A DNA stretch of 64,000 nucleotides, taken from positions 558,001 through 622,000 of the forward strand of contig NZ_RCWH01000001.1 of the NCBI RefSeq assembly GCF_003668635.1, given 5' to 3'. The notes below the pieces were generated by a model, which worked only from the letters and a program-made list of their open reading frames with translations, was not told the DNA's origin and ran no database searches. The DNA is from Planomicrobium sp. Y74. Its GTDB lineage: Bacteria > Bacillota > Bacilli > Bacillales_A > Planococcaceae. A program made the translations under genes and the position numbers. Shown here piece after piece: positions 47,976-57,950 of this stretch (position 1 is the first letter of the stretch; each line of letters opens with the position of its first letter).

Positions 47976-50492
47976 TTATGCAGTTGCACCGTGGCAATTT
48001 TTGAATTTCTTGCCGCTGCCGCAAGGGCAAGGGTCGTTCCGTCCGATAGTGGAATCTTTACGGATCGGTTCTTTTCTCTTCTTGGCTGCTTCGCCGCCTT
48101 CTTTCGGATTGACCGCCTGTCCTTTAGCAACTTCTTCACGTTGCAGATTATTGCGGATTTCCGCTTTCATTGCATATTTAGCGACATCGTCCTCAATGGC
48201 TTCAACCATCGCCTCGAACATCGCAAATCCTTCATGCTGGTATTCACGAAGGGGATCGTTCTGTCCGTAGGCACGCAAATGAATACCTTGGCGCAATTGA
48301 TCCATCGCATCGATATGATCAATCCATTTCGTATCAATTGAACGCAGCAGCACAACTTTCTCGAATTCTCGCATACGCTCCGGCGTCATTTCCACTTCTT
48401 TCTCATCATAGTGTTTATTAACTTCAGCTTTGATGACATCAATAATTTCTTCCTGTGTTTTATTCTGCAGATCCGATTCAGTCACTGCATCTTCAGGCAA
48501 GAGGTTTGCTGAAAGTACATCAGTAAGTGTTTTCAAATGCCAGTTTTCCGGCTTTTCATCAGTCGTATGCGAATAAACAACTCGGCTGATTGTGTTGTCA
48601 ATCATGTTTTCAACCAACGCACGCATATTATCGGTTTCAAGAACTTCCATACGTTCTTTATAAATGATTTCACGTTGCTGGCGAAGAACATCATCATATT
48701 GAAGCAAACGTTTACGGGCATCAAAGTTGTTGCCTTCAACACGTTTTTGTGCAGATTCGACTGAACGGGTGACCATTTTCGATTGTAATGGCTGTGAATC
48801 GTCCATGCCCAGTTTGCCCATCATATTGCGCATTGCGTCAGACCCGAAGCGGCGCATCAAGTCATCTTCCAAAGAAAGATAAAACTGTGTTACACCCGGA
48901 TCTCCTTGACGGCCGGAACGGCCTCGCAACTGGTTATCGATACGGCGGGATTCATGGCGCTCAGTACCGAGAACTGCCAAACCGCCAGCTTCAATGACGC
49001 CTTCACCAAGTTTGATATCCGTACCACGACCGGCCATGTTCGTCGCAATGGTAACCGCGCCTTTTTGGCCTGCATTCAAAATGATTTCGGCTTCGTGCGC
49101 ATGGTTTTTCGCGTTCAGCACAGAGTGCCGGATACCTTTTTTCGTCAAATAATTGGAGATGATTTCTGAAGTTTCAATGGCGACAGTACCGACAAGAACC
49201 GGCTGTCCTTTTTGATGCCGTTCAGCTATATCCTCGCCTACTGCTTTGTATTTCCCTTCAGTGGTCGCATAGATTAAATCGACCCGGTCATCCCGAATAA
49301 TCGGTTTATTTGTCGGAATTGCAATGACGTTCATATTGTAGATGTTGCGGAATTCCTCTTCTTCGGTTTTCGCTGTCCCTGTCATGCCCGACAATTTATC
49401 GTACATACGGAAGAAGTTCTGGAAAGTGATGGTTGCCATTGTCATTGATTCGTTTTGGACTTCCAGGCCTTCTTTAGCTTCAATTGCTTGGTGAAGGCCA
49501 TCAGAATAACGACGGCCTTTCATCAAACGTCCGGTAAATTGGTCAACGATTACTACTTCGCCGTCCTGCACCACGTAATCGACATCATTATGCATCGTTA
49601 CGTGCGCTTTCAAGGATTGGTTGATGGCATGGTTCAAACGTACGTGGTTGATATCGAAAAGATTCTCGATGCCAAATGCCTTTTCAACTTTTTCAATCCC
49701 TTCTTCAGTCAAAACAACGCCTTTTGTCGTTTCATCGTATGTGTAATCCGTATCCTTGCGCAGCATACGGATAAACGCATTGGCCTGCATATAAAGCTGG
49801 GCTGATTTAGCAGCCTGCCCTGAGATGATCAACGGTGTACGTGCTTCATCGATCAAAATGGAATCCACTTCATCGATTACGGCAAAGTTTAACGGACGCT
49901 GAACCATATCTTCTTTATAAAGAACCATGTTGTCGCGCAGATAATCAAAACCAAGTTCGTTGTTTGTGCTGTATGTGATGTCAGCCAGATATGCCTGATG
50001 TTTTTCTTCTTTTGTCAGGTTGTTTGTGTTTAAGCCCACAGTCAAGCCGAGCCATGTGTACAGTTTACCCATTTCTTCAGCATCACGGCTGGCCAAATAT
50101 TCGTTGACAGTGACAACATGTGCACCTTTTTTGCTGAGTGCGTTCAAATAGATCGCCATTGTAGAAGTAAGGGTTTTACCTTCACCTGTTTTCATCTCGG
50201 CGATATTGCCTTCGTGCAAAGCAGCTGCACCCATAAGCTGAACGCGGAATGGATATAATCCAAGCACACGTTTTGAAGCTTCTCTTACCGTCGCGAACGC
50301 TTCAGGCAATAAATCATCAAGTGATTCACCTTTGGCGTGGCGGTTGATAAATTCCTCTGTTTTTGCTTTTAAAGCATCATCGGAAAGAGCTGCAAAATCG
50401 GACGCCAGGACCTCCACAGTATCAGCAATTTTTTCCAGTCTTTTTAAATCCCTTTTGTTCGGGTCAAATACTTTATTTAATACTCCTAACAT
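47976..50492 (-). CDS. secA: Preprotein translocase ATPase SecA
   Basis: 838-residue motor that pushes preproteins through SecYEG. The nucleotide site is [18 protein letters not shown]-like motif [13 protein letters not shown], and helicase motif GRGTDIKLG and [13 protein letters not shown]. The C-terminus is the zinc-binding SEC-C motif ([14 protein letters not shown]). AAGGAGCGGTATAA precedes the ATG. The order hpf-secA-prfB is conserved in Bacillales. Confidence 0.98.
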   Translation of the reverse strand: MLGVLNKVFDPNKRDLKRLEKIADTVEVLASDFAALSDDALKAKTEEFINRHAKGESLDDLLPEAFATVREASKRVLGLYPFRVQLMGAAALHEGNIAEMKTGEGKTLTSTMAIYLNALSKKGAHVVTVNEYLASRDAEEMGKLYTWLGLTVGLNTNNLTKEEKHQAYLADITYSTNNELGFDYLRDNMVLYKEDMVQRPLNFAVIDEVDSILIDEARTPLIISGQAAKSAQLYMQANAFIRMLRKDTDYTYDETTKGVVLTEEGIEKVEKAFGIENLFDINHVRLNHAINQSLKAHVTMHNDVDYVVQDGEVVIVDQFTGRLMKGRRYSDGLHQAIEAKEGLEVQNESMTMATITFQNFFRMYDKLSGMTGTAKTEEEEFRNIYNMNVIAIPTNKPIIRDDRVDLIYATTEGKYKAVGEDIAERHQKGQPVLVGTVAIETSEIISNYLTKKGIRHSVLNAKNHAHEAEIILNAGQKGAVTIATNMAGRGTDIKLGEGVIEAGGLAVLGTERHESRRIDNQLRGRSGRQGDPGVTQFYLSLEDDLMRRFGSDAMRNMMGKLGMDDSQPLQSKMVTRSVESAQKRVEGNNFDARKRLLQYDDVLRQQREIIYKERMEVLETDNMRALVENMIDNTISRVVYSHTTDEKPENWHLKTLTDVLSANLLPEDAVTESDLQNKTQEEIIDVIKAEVNKHYDEKEVEMTPERMREFEKVVLLRSIDTKWIDHIDAMDQLRQGIHLRAYGQNDPLREYQHEGFAMFEAMVEAIEDDVAKYAMKAEIRNNLQREEVAKGQAVNPKEGGEAAKKRKEPIRKDSTIGRNDPCPCGSGKKFKNCHGATA

Positions 50493-50634
50493 TTATACCG
50501 CTCCTTGCACAGTGTCCAGTCCTTCTATCCGACCGGATCGCTATTGCTGTTATTTATGTGTCAGTTGGACCGCAATCTTTAAGAATCATTAATTGTCCGG
50601 AATATCGATTGATTTCCGAAAAATCTCACTCCTC
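50493..50634 (-). other. secA 5' leader region
   Basis: The 340-base gap between hpf and secA holds, from the hpf side, the hpf terminator, the predicted secA promoter, and about 140 bases of leader. I see no recognisable riboswitch or small gene in it. Confidence 0.6.
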
Positions 50635-50663
50635 ATTTTAACACTGCATAGAAAAGCGTGCAA
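50635..50663 (-). promoter_or_regulatory. Predicted SigA promoter of secA
   Basis: TTGCAC (50658-50663), a 17-base spacer and TAAAAT (50635-50640) on the minus strand. Confidence 0.65.
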
Positions 50664-50752
50664 ACAAAGAAGAGCAGGATGAAAAAGAGTATATTTTCAC
50701 ACTGAACCAGGAAAATGGTTAGCCACAGCAGAACATTTCTTTCGGTTAACAG

Positions 50753-50786
50753 AAAAAAGCTGGACAGAATGTGAATTCTGTCCAGC
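50753..50786 (-). terminator. Terminator of hpf
   Basis: A perfect 12-bp stem GCTGGACAGAAT / ATTCTGTCCAGC with a four-base loop (50759-50786), then six T residues on the minus strand. Confidence 0.92.
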
Positions 50787-50832
50787 CATGTTATTTGTTG
50801 TGAAAATCTTTTATAACAATTTCTGTTACAAA

Positions 50833-51399
50833 TCAGGAAGAGCTTGTTTCGATCAAGCCGTAGCTTCCGTCTTTACGTTTATAAACAATGTTAGTGTCAT
50901 TAGTTTCCGCATCAGTGAATACGAAGAAATTGTGCCCAAGCATATTCATCTGCAATACCGCTTCTTCTTCGTCCATCGGCTTCAAATCAAATTGCTTTGT
51001 GCGCACGATTGTGAAATCTTCCTCAGTATCATCTTCAACATCGCCGTTCGCCCCATTCTCATAATTGGCGAATGCCTGGCCCATCGGTTCACGATCACGG
51101 AACTTGCGGTTTACTTTCGTTTTATATTTACGGATTTGACGTTCGAGCTTGCCGACGATCAAATCCACTGCTGCATACAATTCATCATGCCGCTCTTCAG
51201 CACGCAAAGTCAGGTTTTTCATCGGTATAGTTATCTCAACTTTAGATTGGCTGTTATTGATCGCCTTCAGGTACACCATTGCATGAGCATTGGTTCCCTC
51301 TGGAAAATAACGTTCGATTTTTTCAACTTTCTTTTCAATGTGGTCTCTGATTGCTGGAGTTACTTCAATGTTGTCACCTTTAATATTAAATTGCAGCAT
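50833..51399 (-). CDS. hpf: Long-form ribosome hibernation promoting factor
   Basis: 188 residues: an N-terminal S30AE/HPF domain (about 1-100, MLQFNIKGDNIEVTPAIRDHIEKK start split here as NIKGDNIEVTPAIRDH) that sits in the decoding centre, a flexible acidic linker (about 105-128), and the C-terminal domain that joins two 70S ribosomes into inactive 100S dimers. GAAGGAGGAGTTAAC precedes the ATG. It is upstream of secA, as yvyD is in B. subtilis. A SigB-like promoter lies upstream. Confidence 0.95.
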   Translation of the reverse strand: MLQFNIKGDNIEVTPAIRDHIEKKVEKIERYFPEGTNAHAMVYLKAINNSQSKVEITIPMKNLTLRAEERHDELYAAVDLIVGKLERQIRKYKTKVNRKFRDREPMGQAFANYENGANGDVEDDTEEDFTIVRTKQFDLKPMDEEEAVLQMNMLGHNFFVFTDAETNDTNIVYKRKDGSYGLIETSSS

Positions 51400-51444
51400 G
51401 TTAACTCCTCCTTCTTAATCTCTTACACTGTTACATTTCTATAT

Positions 51445-51470
51445 GTTCCCTCCTGAATCCTTCTTAAAAC
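51445..51470 (-). promoter_or_regulatory. Candidate SigB-type promoter of hpf
   Basis: GTTTTA (51465-51470), a 14-base spacer and GGGAAC (51445-51450) on the minus strand resemble GTTTAA-N12-15-GGGWAW. hpf is SigB-controlled in B. subtilis. The -10 box is imperfect. Confidence 0.45.
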
Positions 51471-51528
51471 GTAAATAGTTTCAGCAATATGAATTACAGG
51501 TAAACTATATGGCAAGGAGGTGAAGGCG

Positions 51529-52236
51529 ATGTTTACAAATAAAGTTGTCGTCGTTACAGGAGCCGCACAAGGAATCGGCAAAAGCATTGCCGGCCATTTC
51601 GTTCAGAAAGAAGCGAAAGTGATTGGCCTGGATATAGAAGAAGTCGAAATAGAAGGCGTTGAATTTATGCAATGTGATGTTGGAAACTTCGAACAAGTGA
51701 CCAATACGATGAAACAGATCCATGAAAAATATGGAGCGATTCACGTGCTGATCAACAATGCTGGCGTTTCAGAGTTTAAATCGCTTTGGGAAATTGGTGA
51801 AGATGACTGGAACAGGATTTTGGATACCAATCTCAAATCTGTGTTCATATGCAGCCGCGAAGCTGCAAGGTATATGTCCAGTGATGTTCGTTCCATCGTA
51901 AATATGGCCTCAACAAGAGCTTTTATGTCTGAGCCGCATACGGAATTGTATTCAGCATCAAAAGGCGGAATTTATGCGTTGACCCATTCACTTGCAGCTT
52001 CCCTGAGCGAAAATGGCATTCGGGTGAATTCCATTGCTCCGGGCTGGATCCATACCGGGAAAAATGAAGAATTGAGAGATATTGACCATAAGCAGCATTG
52101 GAGCGGACGAGTCGGTGATGTTTCTGATATTGCGCGGGCGTGCCTTTTTTTATGCAACCCAGAAAACTCCTTCATCACAGCTGAGTGCTTAACGATTGAC
52201 GGTGGAATGACAAGAAAGATGATTTATGAACATTAA
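51529..52236 (+). CDS. Short-chain dehydrogenase/reductase
   Basis: 235 residues, classical SDR. The cofactor motif TGAAQGIG is at 10-17, NNAG follows, and the catalytic Ser and YxxxK are in NMASTRAF and LYSASKGG. A C-terminal TIDGGMT completes the fold. The substrate cannot be told. The ATG at 51529 has GGAGGTGAAGGCG upstream; a GTG inside that region is unlikely. It lies alone on the plus strand with its own terminator, between hpf and comFC, where B. subtilis carries a large flagellar cluster. Confidence 0.88.
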   Translation: MFTNKVVVVTGAAQGIGKSIAGHFVQKEAKVIGLDIEEVEIEGVEFMQCDVGNFEQVTNTMKQIHEKYGAIHVLINNAGVSEFKSLWEIGEDDWNRILDTNLKSVFICSREAARYMSSDVRSIVNMASTRAFMSEPHTELYSASKGGIYALTHSLAASLSENGIRVNSIAPGWIHTGKNEELRDIDHKQHWSGRVGDVSDIARACLFLCNPENSFITAECLTIDGGMTRKMIYEH

Positions 52237-52241
52237 GGAGG

Positions 52242-52265
52242 ACGGGCGGAATCTGCCCGTTTTTC
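52242..52265 (+). terminator. Terminator of the SDR gene
   Basis: ACGGGC / GCCCGT (52242-52247 and 52255-52260) followed by TTTTT. Confidence 0.8.
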
Positions 52266-52275
52266 CATTTTGATA

Positions 52276-52932
52276 TCAAGCCCTTATTAATGCCACGAAC
52301 GTAACCGTTTCCGCTCCCGCCTCTTTTAAAATTTCCGCAGCAAGGCGCAGTGTCGTACCGGTCGTATACATATCATCCACAAGCACAATATTTTTAGGAA
52401 CAGAATTGCCGTTCCATGTAAATATCCCCCGGGTACTAATGCGTTCTTCCTTGGTTTTCTCTCCCTGGATCTCTTCATTCTTCTGAAGAAGATGGACATA
52501 ATCGGCTCCGCCAGCTTCCAGCATACTGTCCACTTGGGCAAAAGTCCTTTTCCTCAATTTTACCGGGTTCATCGGAATAGGGACGGCTACCCCCTTTGTT
52601 TTTCTTACCGCTTTTACCAGTTCCTCTGAAAATACTTCAGCCAGCACCACATCCTGCAGGAATTTGAATTGATGAAAATAGTCCTTCATAGCGTTGTTAT
52701 AGGCATATAGGCATTGCCCAGAGTCAATGGTTCTGCGGAGTTCTGTTGTTTCCCAGCGATTACATTCTTCGCAGATTCCCGGACCGGAAGCACTGCAAAT
52801 TTTACAGCCTTGTATAAGTCTTTCGAATGTTGCCCTGCAATTTAGACAAACCGTTTCTTCCCGGTCCATGAAGAACAAATCCCGCCAGGAAGGTTTCAAA
52901 TCCAAAAGATCTGCGCATAGATAGCACTTCAT
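52276..52932 (-). CDS. comFC: ComFC phosphoribosyltransferase-like competence protein
   Basis: 218 residues. The N-terminal zinc-ribbon region has CxxC pairs (CYLC, CLNC, CKIC, CEEC); the C-terminal half is a phosphoribosyltransferase fold with the PRPP loop VLVDDMYTTGTT. ComFC works with the helicase ComFA in pulling transforming DNA into the cytosol. GGGAGGGGCAGCG precedes the ATG, which overlaps the comFA stop by four bases (ATGA). No comFB lies between them. Confidence 0.92.
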   Translation of the reverse strand: MKCYLCADLLDLKPSWRDLFFMDREETVCLNCRATFERLIQGCKICSASGPGICEECNRWETTELRRTIDSGQCLYAYNNAMKDYFHQFKFLQDVVLAEVFSEELVKAVRKTKGVAVPIPMNPVKLRKRTFAQVDSMLEAGGADYVHLLQKNEEIQGEKTKEERISTRGIFTWNGNSVPKNIVLVDDMYTTGTTLRLAAEILKEAGAETVTFVALIRA

Positions 52933-54257
52933 CGCTGCCCCTCCCGGTTATAAAATTTTATGAGATTGCGGGCTTCATCCATCTGCCTGGATATACCGTT
53001 ATGGAAAAATATCACTTCTCCATTCGGAAATGCACTTGAACGCCCTGCCCTTCCTGCCATCTGGATTAACGCCGCAGCTTCAAAAACAGCTTCGTCTGCA
53101 CCTACAATCCCCACCTGCACATTGTCAATGGTCACCCCTCTTTCCAAAATAGATGAGGTCAAAATACCCGGGATTTCCCCTCTCCGCAACTGCATTACTT
53201 TTTCTTTCCGGTCTTCATCCTTGGAGTGGACAGCTCCAATTCTGCTGTCGATCAATTTGAATAAAGGCTCTGCTTTTCTGATCATGTTAATCGCAGGAAA
53301 AAAGAGCATAAAAGGTTCGTTTTTCTCCAGTCTTTGTTCCACCCATTCTTTCAGCTTTGCCGGAATTTTATTGGTGTTGAATGACTTTCTGTAATTCCAT
53401 AATGAACGGTATTCCGGAACAGGCAGCGGGTGTCCATGGAAACGGCGGAAGATTTTCGATTGGCTTGCTGTTGATTTCAGCATTTTCTTAGAAGGTGTTG
53501 CAGAAACATAAACAATTGGAGCATTTTCTTTCAAGGATTTGTTGACCGCCCTTGCCAGCGCAGGGTCATAGGAATAAGGATAAGCATCTGCTTCGTCAAC
53601 AATTACCAGGTCAAACGCCTGTTGAAAACGATAAAGCTGATGAGTGGTAGCCACTATCAGCTGGGCAAATCCTTCTTCAAAGACCGATCCGCCGTATAAC
53701 GTATGCATGGCTGTGTCAGGGAAAGCCGCTTTAAGGCGAGGAGACAATTCAAGCACTACATCGGTGCGCGGCGCCGCAATACAGATCCGTTTACCTTCAG
53801 ATAATGCTTTATGCAGCGGCGGAAACAATAATTCCGTCTTCCCTGCACCGCAAACGGCATATACTAAATGGGATCTGTTTCTTCGCAGGCTTTCATCCAA
53901 TTCGTCGGAAGCCTGTTGTTGGAGGTTAGTGAGTTCGCCATTCCATGAAAACGAATGGGAATAAGAGGATATTTCCAGAGGTTCTTTCCAGGTGATAAGG
54001 TCTGTGCACGAGCTGACTCTGCCCATCCTGATGCAGTGCCGGCAGTAATAACAAATCCCTTCGCATTTTGCACAATTATACGGAATAATTTTTTCACTCG
54101 ATTTCTCAAGGCACCTGGCACATTCCAACTTTTCAGTAATCCCTTTTTGCACAGCAATAAAGCCTTTGTTAATTGCTTTTTCAATTGCCTTTTTAGAAAA
54201 AGGGGTGAAATCCCTCAGCCAAATTCTCCCGACAAGAAAATCTTGAATCTCTTTCAT
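52929..54257 (-). CDS. comFA: DNA-uptake helicase ComFA
   Basis: 442-residue DEAD-box ATPase on the inner face of the membrane that powers entry of single-stranded transforming DNA. An N-terminal zinc-binding region has eight cysteines (46, 49, 62, 65, 69, 72, 75, 84); Walker A is CGAGKTE (136-142) and the DEAD box VDEADAYPY (220-228), followed by YVSATPSKK and a C-terminal helicase domain ending QMAGRAGRSS. AGAGGAGTTGGCCA precedes the ATG. It forms an operon with comFC. Confidence 0.95.
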   Translation of the reverse strand: MKEIQDFLVGRIWLRDFTPFSKKAIEKAINKGFIAVQKGITEKLECARCLEKSSEKIIPYNCAKCEGICYYCRHCIRMGRVSSCTDLITWKEPLEISSYSHSFSWNGELTNLQQQASDELDESLRRNRSHLVYAVCGAGKTELLFPPLHKALSEGKRICIAAPRTDVVLELSPRLKAAFPDTAMHTLYGGSVFEEGFAQLIVATTHQLYRFQQAFDLVIVDEADAYPYSYDPALARAVNKSLKENAPIVYVSATPSKKMLKSTASQSKIFRRFHGHPLPVPEYRSLWNYRKSFNTNKIPAKLKEWVEQRLEKNEPFMLFFPAINMIRKAEPLFKLIDSRIGAVHSKDEDRKEKVMQLRRGEIPGILTSSILERGVTIDNVQVGIVGADEAVFEAAALIQMAGRAGRSSAFPNGEVIFFHNGISRQMDEARNLIKFYNREGQR

Positions 54258-54303
54258 TGGCCAACTCCTCTGTTTTTGTCTTACATACCCATAAATTTAA
54301 ATA

Positions 54304-54343
54304 ATAAAAAAATCTTGGCCGGTCATTTTTTTACCCAGCCAAG
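54304..54343 (-). terminator. Terminator of degV
   Basis: TCTTGGC..GG pairs with CC.GCCAAGA (54313-54343), then a T-rich tract on the minus strand. It overlaps the last codons of degV. Confidence 0.75.
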
Positions 54344-55162
54344 ACCCATTGAGCCTTCCCCTAAATGTACGCCGATAACCGGCCCGAAATAAGAAATATC
54401 AAATTCTACTGAAGGAAACTGCTGCTCCAGTTCCTTTTTCCAATCGGTTGCATCTTCTTCCCGGTTTGCATGAATAATTGACGCTCTAAATTGATCCCCC
54501 GAACGTACATCTTCCTGCAGTAAATAGACCATCCGGTTCATCGCTTTTTTTCGTGTACGGATTTTTTCAAACGGCACAATCTTCGTTTCCTTAAAATGCA
54601 GCAACGGTTTTATTTGCAGCATTCCTCCCACGAGCGCCTGGGCTCCGGATAACCTGCCTCCCCGCTGAAAGTGCTTTAGATCCTCCACCATGAAATAGGC
54701 TTTCATCGTTTTTTTCATTTTTTCCAGTTCTTGCAGAATCGCTTTTGCCTTACTGCCGCTATTCGCCATTTCTGCAGCTTTAAGTGCATAAAATCCTTGC
54801 ATCGCACAGGAAATTTCAGAATCGAACGCATAAACTTCTAAGTTCTCCACCAACTCGCCGGCCTGTATGGCCCCAGCATAAGTTCCGCTGATACCGCCGG
54901 AAAGATGGATGGTCACAATTTCATCATAACTCTCGGAAAGCCTTTTAAATAAGTTGATAAACTCGCCAATTGACGGTTGTGAGGTTTTGGGCATTTCACT
55001 TTCTGATTTTCTATAAAATTCATCAACCGTCAATTCCTGTTCTTCTTCAAAAGATTCCAAACCGAAAGTAACTTGCAGCGGAATCATATGTATATTGTTT
55101 TTTTCACGGACATCTGCCGGTAAATAGGCAGTACTGTCGGTCACGATTGCTGTTTTCAACAT
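54323..55162 (-). CDS. degV: DegV-family fatty-acid-binding protein
   Basis: 279 residues. IVTDSTAYLPADV at the N-terminus and KTSQPSIGEF are the lipid-head-group site of DegV/FakB proteins; GGRLSGAQALVGGMLQIKPLL is the lid. Its position between degU and comFA equals B. subtilis degV (yviA). GTAGGAGGAGGATGATTT precedes the ATG. Together with the paralog at 22246 it would give the cell two FakB-type carriers, which in relatives differ in chain preference. Confidence 0.9.
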   Translation of the reverse strand: MLKTAIVTDSTAYLPADVREKNNIHMIPLQVTFGLESFEEEQELTVDEFYRKSESEMPKTSQPSIGEFINLFKRLSESYDEIVTIHLSGGISGTYAGAIQAGELVENLEVYAFDSEISCAMQGFYALKAAEMANSGSKAKAILQELEKMKKTMKAYFMVEDLKHFQRGGRLSGAQALVGGMLQIKPLLHFKETKIVPFEKIRTRKKAMNRMVYLLQEDVRSGDQFRASIIHANREEDATDWKKELEQQFPSVEFDISYFGPVIGVHLGEGSMGLGWVKK

Positions 55163-55212
55163 AAATCATCCTCCTCCTACAGTTTACCAAATATCACTCA
55201 AATAACTACACA

Positions 55213-55245
55213 TAAAAAAATCTTCCCGTTGTTGGTGGGAAGATT
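55213..55245 (-). terminator. Terminator of the NTF2-like lipoprotein gene
   Basis: AATCTTCCC / GGGAAGATT (55219-55227 and 55237-55245) then seven T residues on the minus strand. Confidence 0.87.
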
Positions 55246-55249
55246 ATTA

Positions 55250-55807
55250 TTAATTGCCTATAAAATGCAGGCCGCTAACTTTCCAGCCAGCATCCTCTTT
55301 TTTGAAAATCACTACTTGTCTTCCGGATTGCTCGGTTTTTGCTCCAGCCTCAGCAGCAGTTACAGACACTTCAATTTCAGCGAAGACCTCTGCACGGTCA
55401 GGCGTATATTTTACTATCGTCTTATTGGATGGATTGTATTCTGTGTCATAGGCAGAAAACGCTTCTTCCAAAGCCTGTTGATCTTCTGCACGGTCAAACC
55501 CTTCAGGCTCCTCTGCAATTACAGCCATATAGCGTTCCAGATCTTCCGCATTGAAAGCTGCGATATATTCGTCATACGCTGCAAGAATCGCTTCCTCTTC
55601 TTCTTGCGGAACTTCCGCCTCGATCACTTCACCATCGCTGTCCATAGTGAAGCCGGCAGATTTATCTTCCATGCCATGGTCCACAGCATTGTTTTCATTT
55701 TCAAGATTGCTGTCGTTTACTGAATTTTTGTTCTCGGCAGTACTACTTTGCTCTGAACAGGCAGACAGCAAAAGCACTATACTTGCGAGCATTATCATTT
55801 TTTTCAT
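55250..55807 (-). CDS. Lipoprotein with NTF2-like domain
   Basis: 185 residues. Lipobox LLSAC with Cys 17, a long Asn/Ser/Glu-rich linker (about 18-70), and a C-terminal NTF2/SnoaL-like domain (EEAILAAYDEYIAAFNAEDLE, GWKVSGLHFIGN). Such domains bind small ligands or form dimers; no catalytic residues can be assigned. AGGAGGAGTGCCCG precedes the ATG. It has terminators on both sides and sits between degU and degV, which are adjacent in B. subtilis, so it looks like an inserted single-gene unit. Confidence 0.75.
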   Translation of the reverse strand: MKKMIMLASIVLLLSACSEQSSTAENKNSVNDSNLENENNAVDHGMEDKSAGFTMDSDGEVIEAEVPQEEEEAILAAYDEYIAAFNAEDLERYMAVIAEEPEGFDRAEDQQALEEAFSAYDTEYNPSNKTIVKYTPDRAEVFAEIEVSVTAAEAGAKTEQSGRQVVIFKKEDAGWKVSGLHFIGN

Positions 55808-55909
55808 CGGGCACTCCTCCTGCGCTTCATTTTGACACAGGAACTTGCTTATTTCAATGAAGAAACTGTGTCAATTCCGGCAGATATTCCTTTTTCATAC
55901 TGAGAATAT

Positions 55910-55936
55910 AAAAAAGCGATGGCGCTTGGCCATCGC
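55910..55936 (-). terminator. Terminator of degS-degU
   Basis: GCGATGGC / GCCATCGC (55916-55923 and 55929-55936) with a five-base loop, then six T residues on the minus strand. Confidence 0.88.
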
Positions 55937-55948
55937 ATAGAACTCCAA

Positions 55949-56623
55949 TTATCTTACTTCAACCCAGCCATTTTTAATCGCTGTAACAACTGCTTGGGTA
56001 CGGTCATTGACCTGCATTTTTTGAAGGATGCTGGAAACGTGGTTTTTAACCGTTTTTTCAGAGATGAATAAAGTTTCCCCGATAATCCGGTTGCTTTGGC
56101 CGTCCGTCAATAATTGCAAAACTTCGCTTTCACGTTTTGTCAGTAAATGGTATGGACGACGGATTTCCGTCTGGTGGAACGATCCTTTGTTTTCCCGCTC
56201 ACTTAAACGGCGGAATTCCATTACCAGATTGCGCGTAACTTTCGGGTGCAGGTATGATCCACCTTTTGCTACAACTTTGATGGCCTGGATGATTGCTTCT
56301 GCGTCCATTTCCTTCAGCATATAGCCTAATGCACCGGTCTTCAAAGCATGTGTTACGTAAGATTCATCATCGTGAATCGACAGCATAATGACTTTTGCCT
56401 CTGGATGCTTCTCCATTAACTCCCCTGTAGCTTCTACGCCGTTCTTCTGGGGCATGTTAATATCCATCAATACAACATCCGGTTGATTTTCTTCATACAA
56501 TTTAATGACTTCCGTCCCGTCGCCGCCCTCGGCAACAACTTCGAATGTTTCTTCGAAATCAAGAATCCTTTTTACTCCTTCACGGAATAATTGGTGATCG
56601 TCTACAATAATAATTTTCGTCAT
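55949..56623 (-). CDS. degU: Response regulator DegU
   Basis: 224 residues: receiver domain (1-120; acidic pocket Asp 8 and 9, phospho-acceptor Asp 54 in VLMDINMP) and a NarL/LuxR-type helix-turn-helix (about 155-220; [18 protein letters not shown] split as [11 protein letters not shown]). DegU controls secreted enzymes, competence and motility in Bacillus, depending on phosphorylation level. GAGGAGGACAACATA precedes the ATG, 26 bases after degS. Confidence 0.96.
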   Translation of the reverse strand: MTKIIIVDDHQLFREGVKRILDFEETFEVVAEGGDGTEVIKLYEENQPDVVLMDINMPQKNGVEATGELMEKHPEAKVIMLSIHDDESYVTHALKTGALGYMLKEMDAEAIIQAIKVVAKGGSYLHPKVTRNLVMEFRRLSERENKGSFHQTEIRRPYHLLTKRESEVLQLLTDGQSNRIIGETLFISEKTVKNHVSSILQKMQVNDRTQAVVTAIKNGWVEVR

Positions 56624-56649
56624 TATGTTGTCCTCCTCAAATACCGTTC

Positions 56650-57795
56650 TTATATACCCAATTCATAGGGAATTTGAAACATCAATATTGTTCCTTCCCC
56701 AAGACTTGAATTTATGATGAAATCACCTTTGATCAATTCGATTCTCTCTTTCATCCCGATTAACCCGAATGATTGATTTTTCACTATGCTTTGATCAAAA
56801 CCGGTGCCATTATCACTTACTGTAATGCTAACATGTTCTTTCAGCCATTCCAATTTGACTTCGATAGCCGTCGCTTTCCCGTGCCGGATTGCATTTGAAA
56901 TCGCTTCCTGCACTAAACGGAATATGGATGTCTCATAACTTGAAGGCAATCTTCTTTCGGTCCCATTGGATTCAAAAGTTAAAAATGTACCCGGATTATA
57001 ATCTCCAGTAGTATCCAGGTACTTCCTCAAAGTCGGGACTAGTCCGAGGTCATCCAGTGCCATGGGACGGAGATCGTAAATGATTCTCCTGACTTCGGTT
57101 AAAGCATGGCGCACCATCTCTTTTAAAGAGGTAATCTCCCGGAATGCCTGATCGGCCCCTTTTTCACGGTAAGTCCGTTCAATCAGGTCTGACCTTAGCA
57201 ATACGTTAGCCATCATTTGTGCAGGCCCATCATGAATTTCTCGTGACAGGCGTTTTCTTTCTTCTTCTTGCGCTTCGATGATCCTCAGGCTATAATCGTG
57301 ATTTAGCTGCGGCTTTTCGATTGCATCTTCAACCTCTTCATAATCGGATGAGAGGTAATTCATGGTGATGTTCAACTGATTGACAAGCTTTTCAGCTCGT
57401 TCAATGGTCTGTAACAATGTCTGCAGACGCCGTTGAAGCCTATCACGCTTTTGGCGATATTTCTTTTCTTCGGATCTGTTGGCAGACAATTGCACCTGTA
57501 AACTATTCGCATTTTCATAAGATTGGCGAATCTGCTCTTCCGTATAGGAATGGAATGAACCCGATACTTCCGCAAGGCGTCTCCTTGCAGCACGAGTTTT
57601 CTCTTCCAATAAGTCACCGGTTTTAATAATTGCAGAAATGTTTAAACGGACATCTTCCAGCTCGTCCTTCATTTCCTCGTAACCCTGGCGACTTTGCTCA
57701 CTTATAATGAAAATATCTTTTTTTGACTGCTCCATTTTGGCCAGCAGCTCATCGTAAATGGAATCCAACTCTTTTCCATCGATTTTTCTGGACAT
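56650..57795 (-). CDS. degS: Sensor histidine kinase DegS
   Basis: 381 residues, cytoplasmic, with no membrane span. An N-terminal sensory coiled coil (about 1-160) precedes the HisKA_3 dimerisation site with phospho-acceptor His 188 in [12 protein letters not shown], and a C-terminal HATPase domain with [15 protein letters not shown] and GLIGMKERI. It phosphorylates DegU. AAGGCGG precedes the ATG. It is divergent from yvyE. Confidence 0.96.
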   Translation of the reverse strand: MSRKIDGKELDSIYDELLAKMEQSKKDIFIISEQSRQGYEEMKDELEDVRLNISAIIKTGDLLEEKTRAARRRLAEVSGSFHSYTEEQIRQSYENANSLQVQLSANRSEEKKYRQKRDRLQRRLQTLLQTIERAEKLVNQLNITMNYLSSDYEEVEDAIEKPQLNHDYSLRIIEAQEEERKRLSREIHDGPAQMMANVLLRSDLIERTYREKGADQAFREITSLKEMVRHALTEVRRIIYDLRPMALDDLGLVPTLRKYLDTTGDYNPGTFLTFESNGTERRLPSSYETSIFRLVQEAISNAIRHGKATAIEVKLEWLKEHVSITVSDNGTGFDQSIVKNQSFGLIGMKERIELIKGDFIINSSLGEGTILMFQIPYELGI

Positions 57796-57950
57796 TTCAA
57801 AACCGCCTTAGATAATCTTCGTGCATTATGTCAAATCCTTGCATCTTTATGCCTGCATAGGCTCTAACAAGTATATCACTATATAAGTAAGCTAATATTA
57901 AAAATACATTACAAATTGTCTGATTTCATTTTACAACAGGGGGGTTTAAA

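Noticed and set aside
50788..51456. A 222-codon open frame on the plus strand across hpf
   Set aside because: It is the antisense shadow of hpf, which has clear domain and ribosome-site support.
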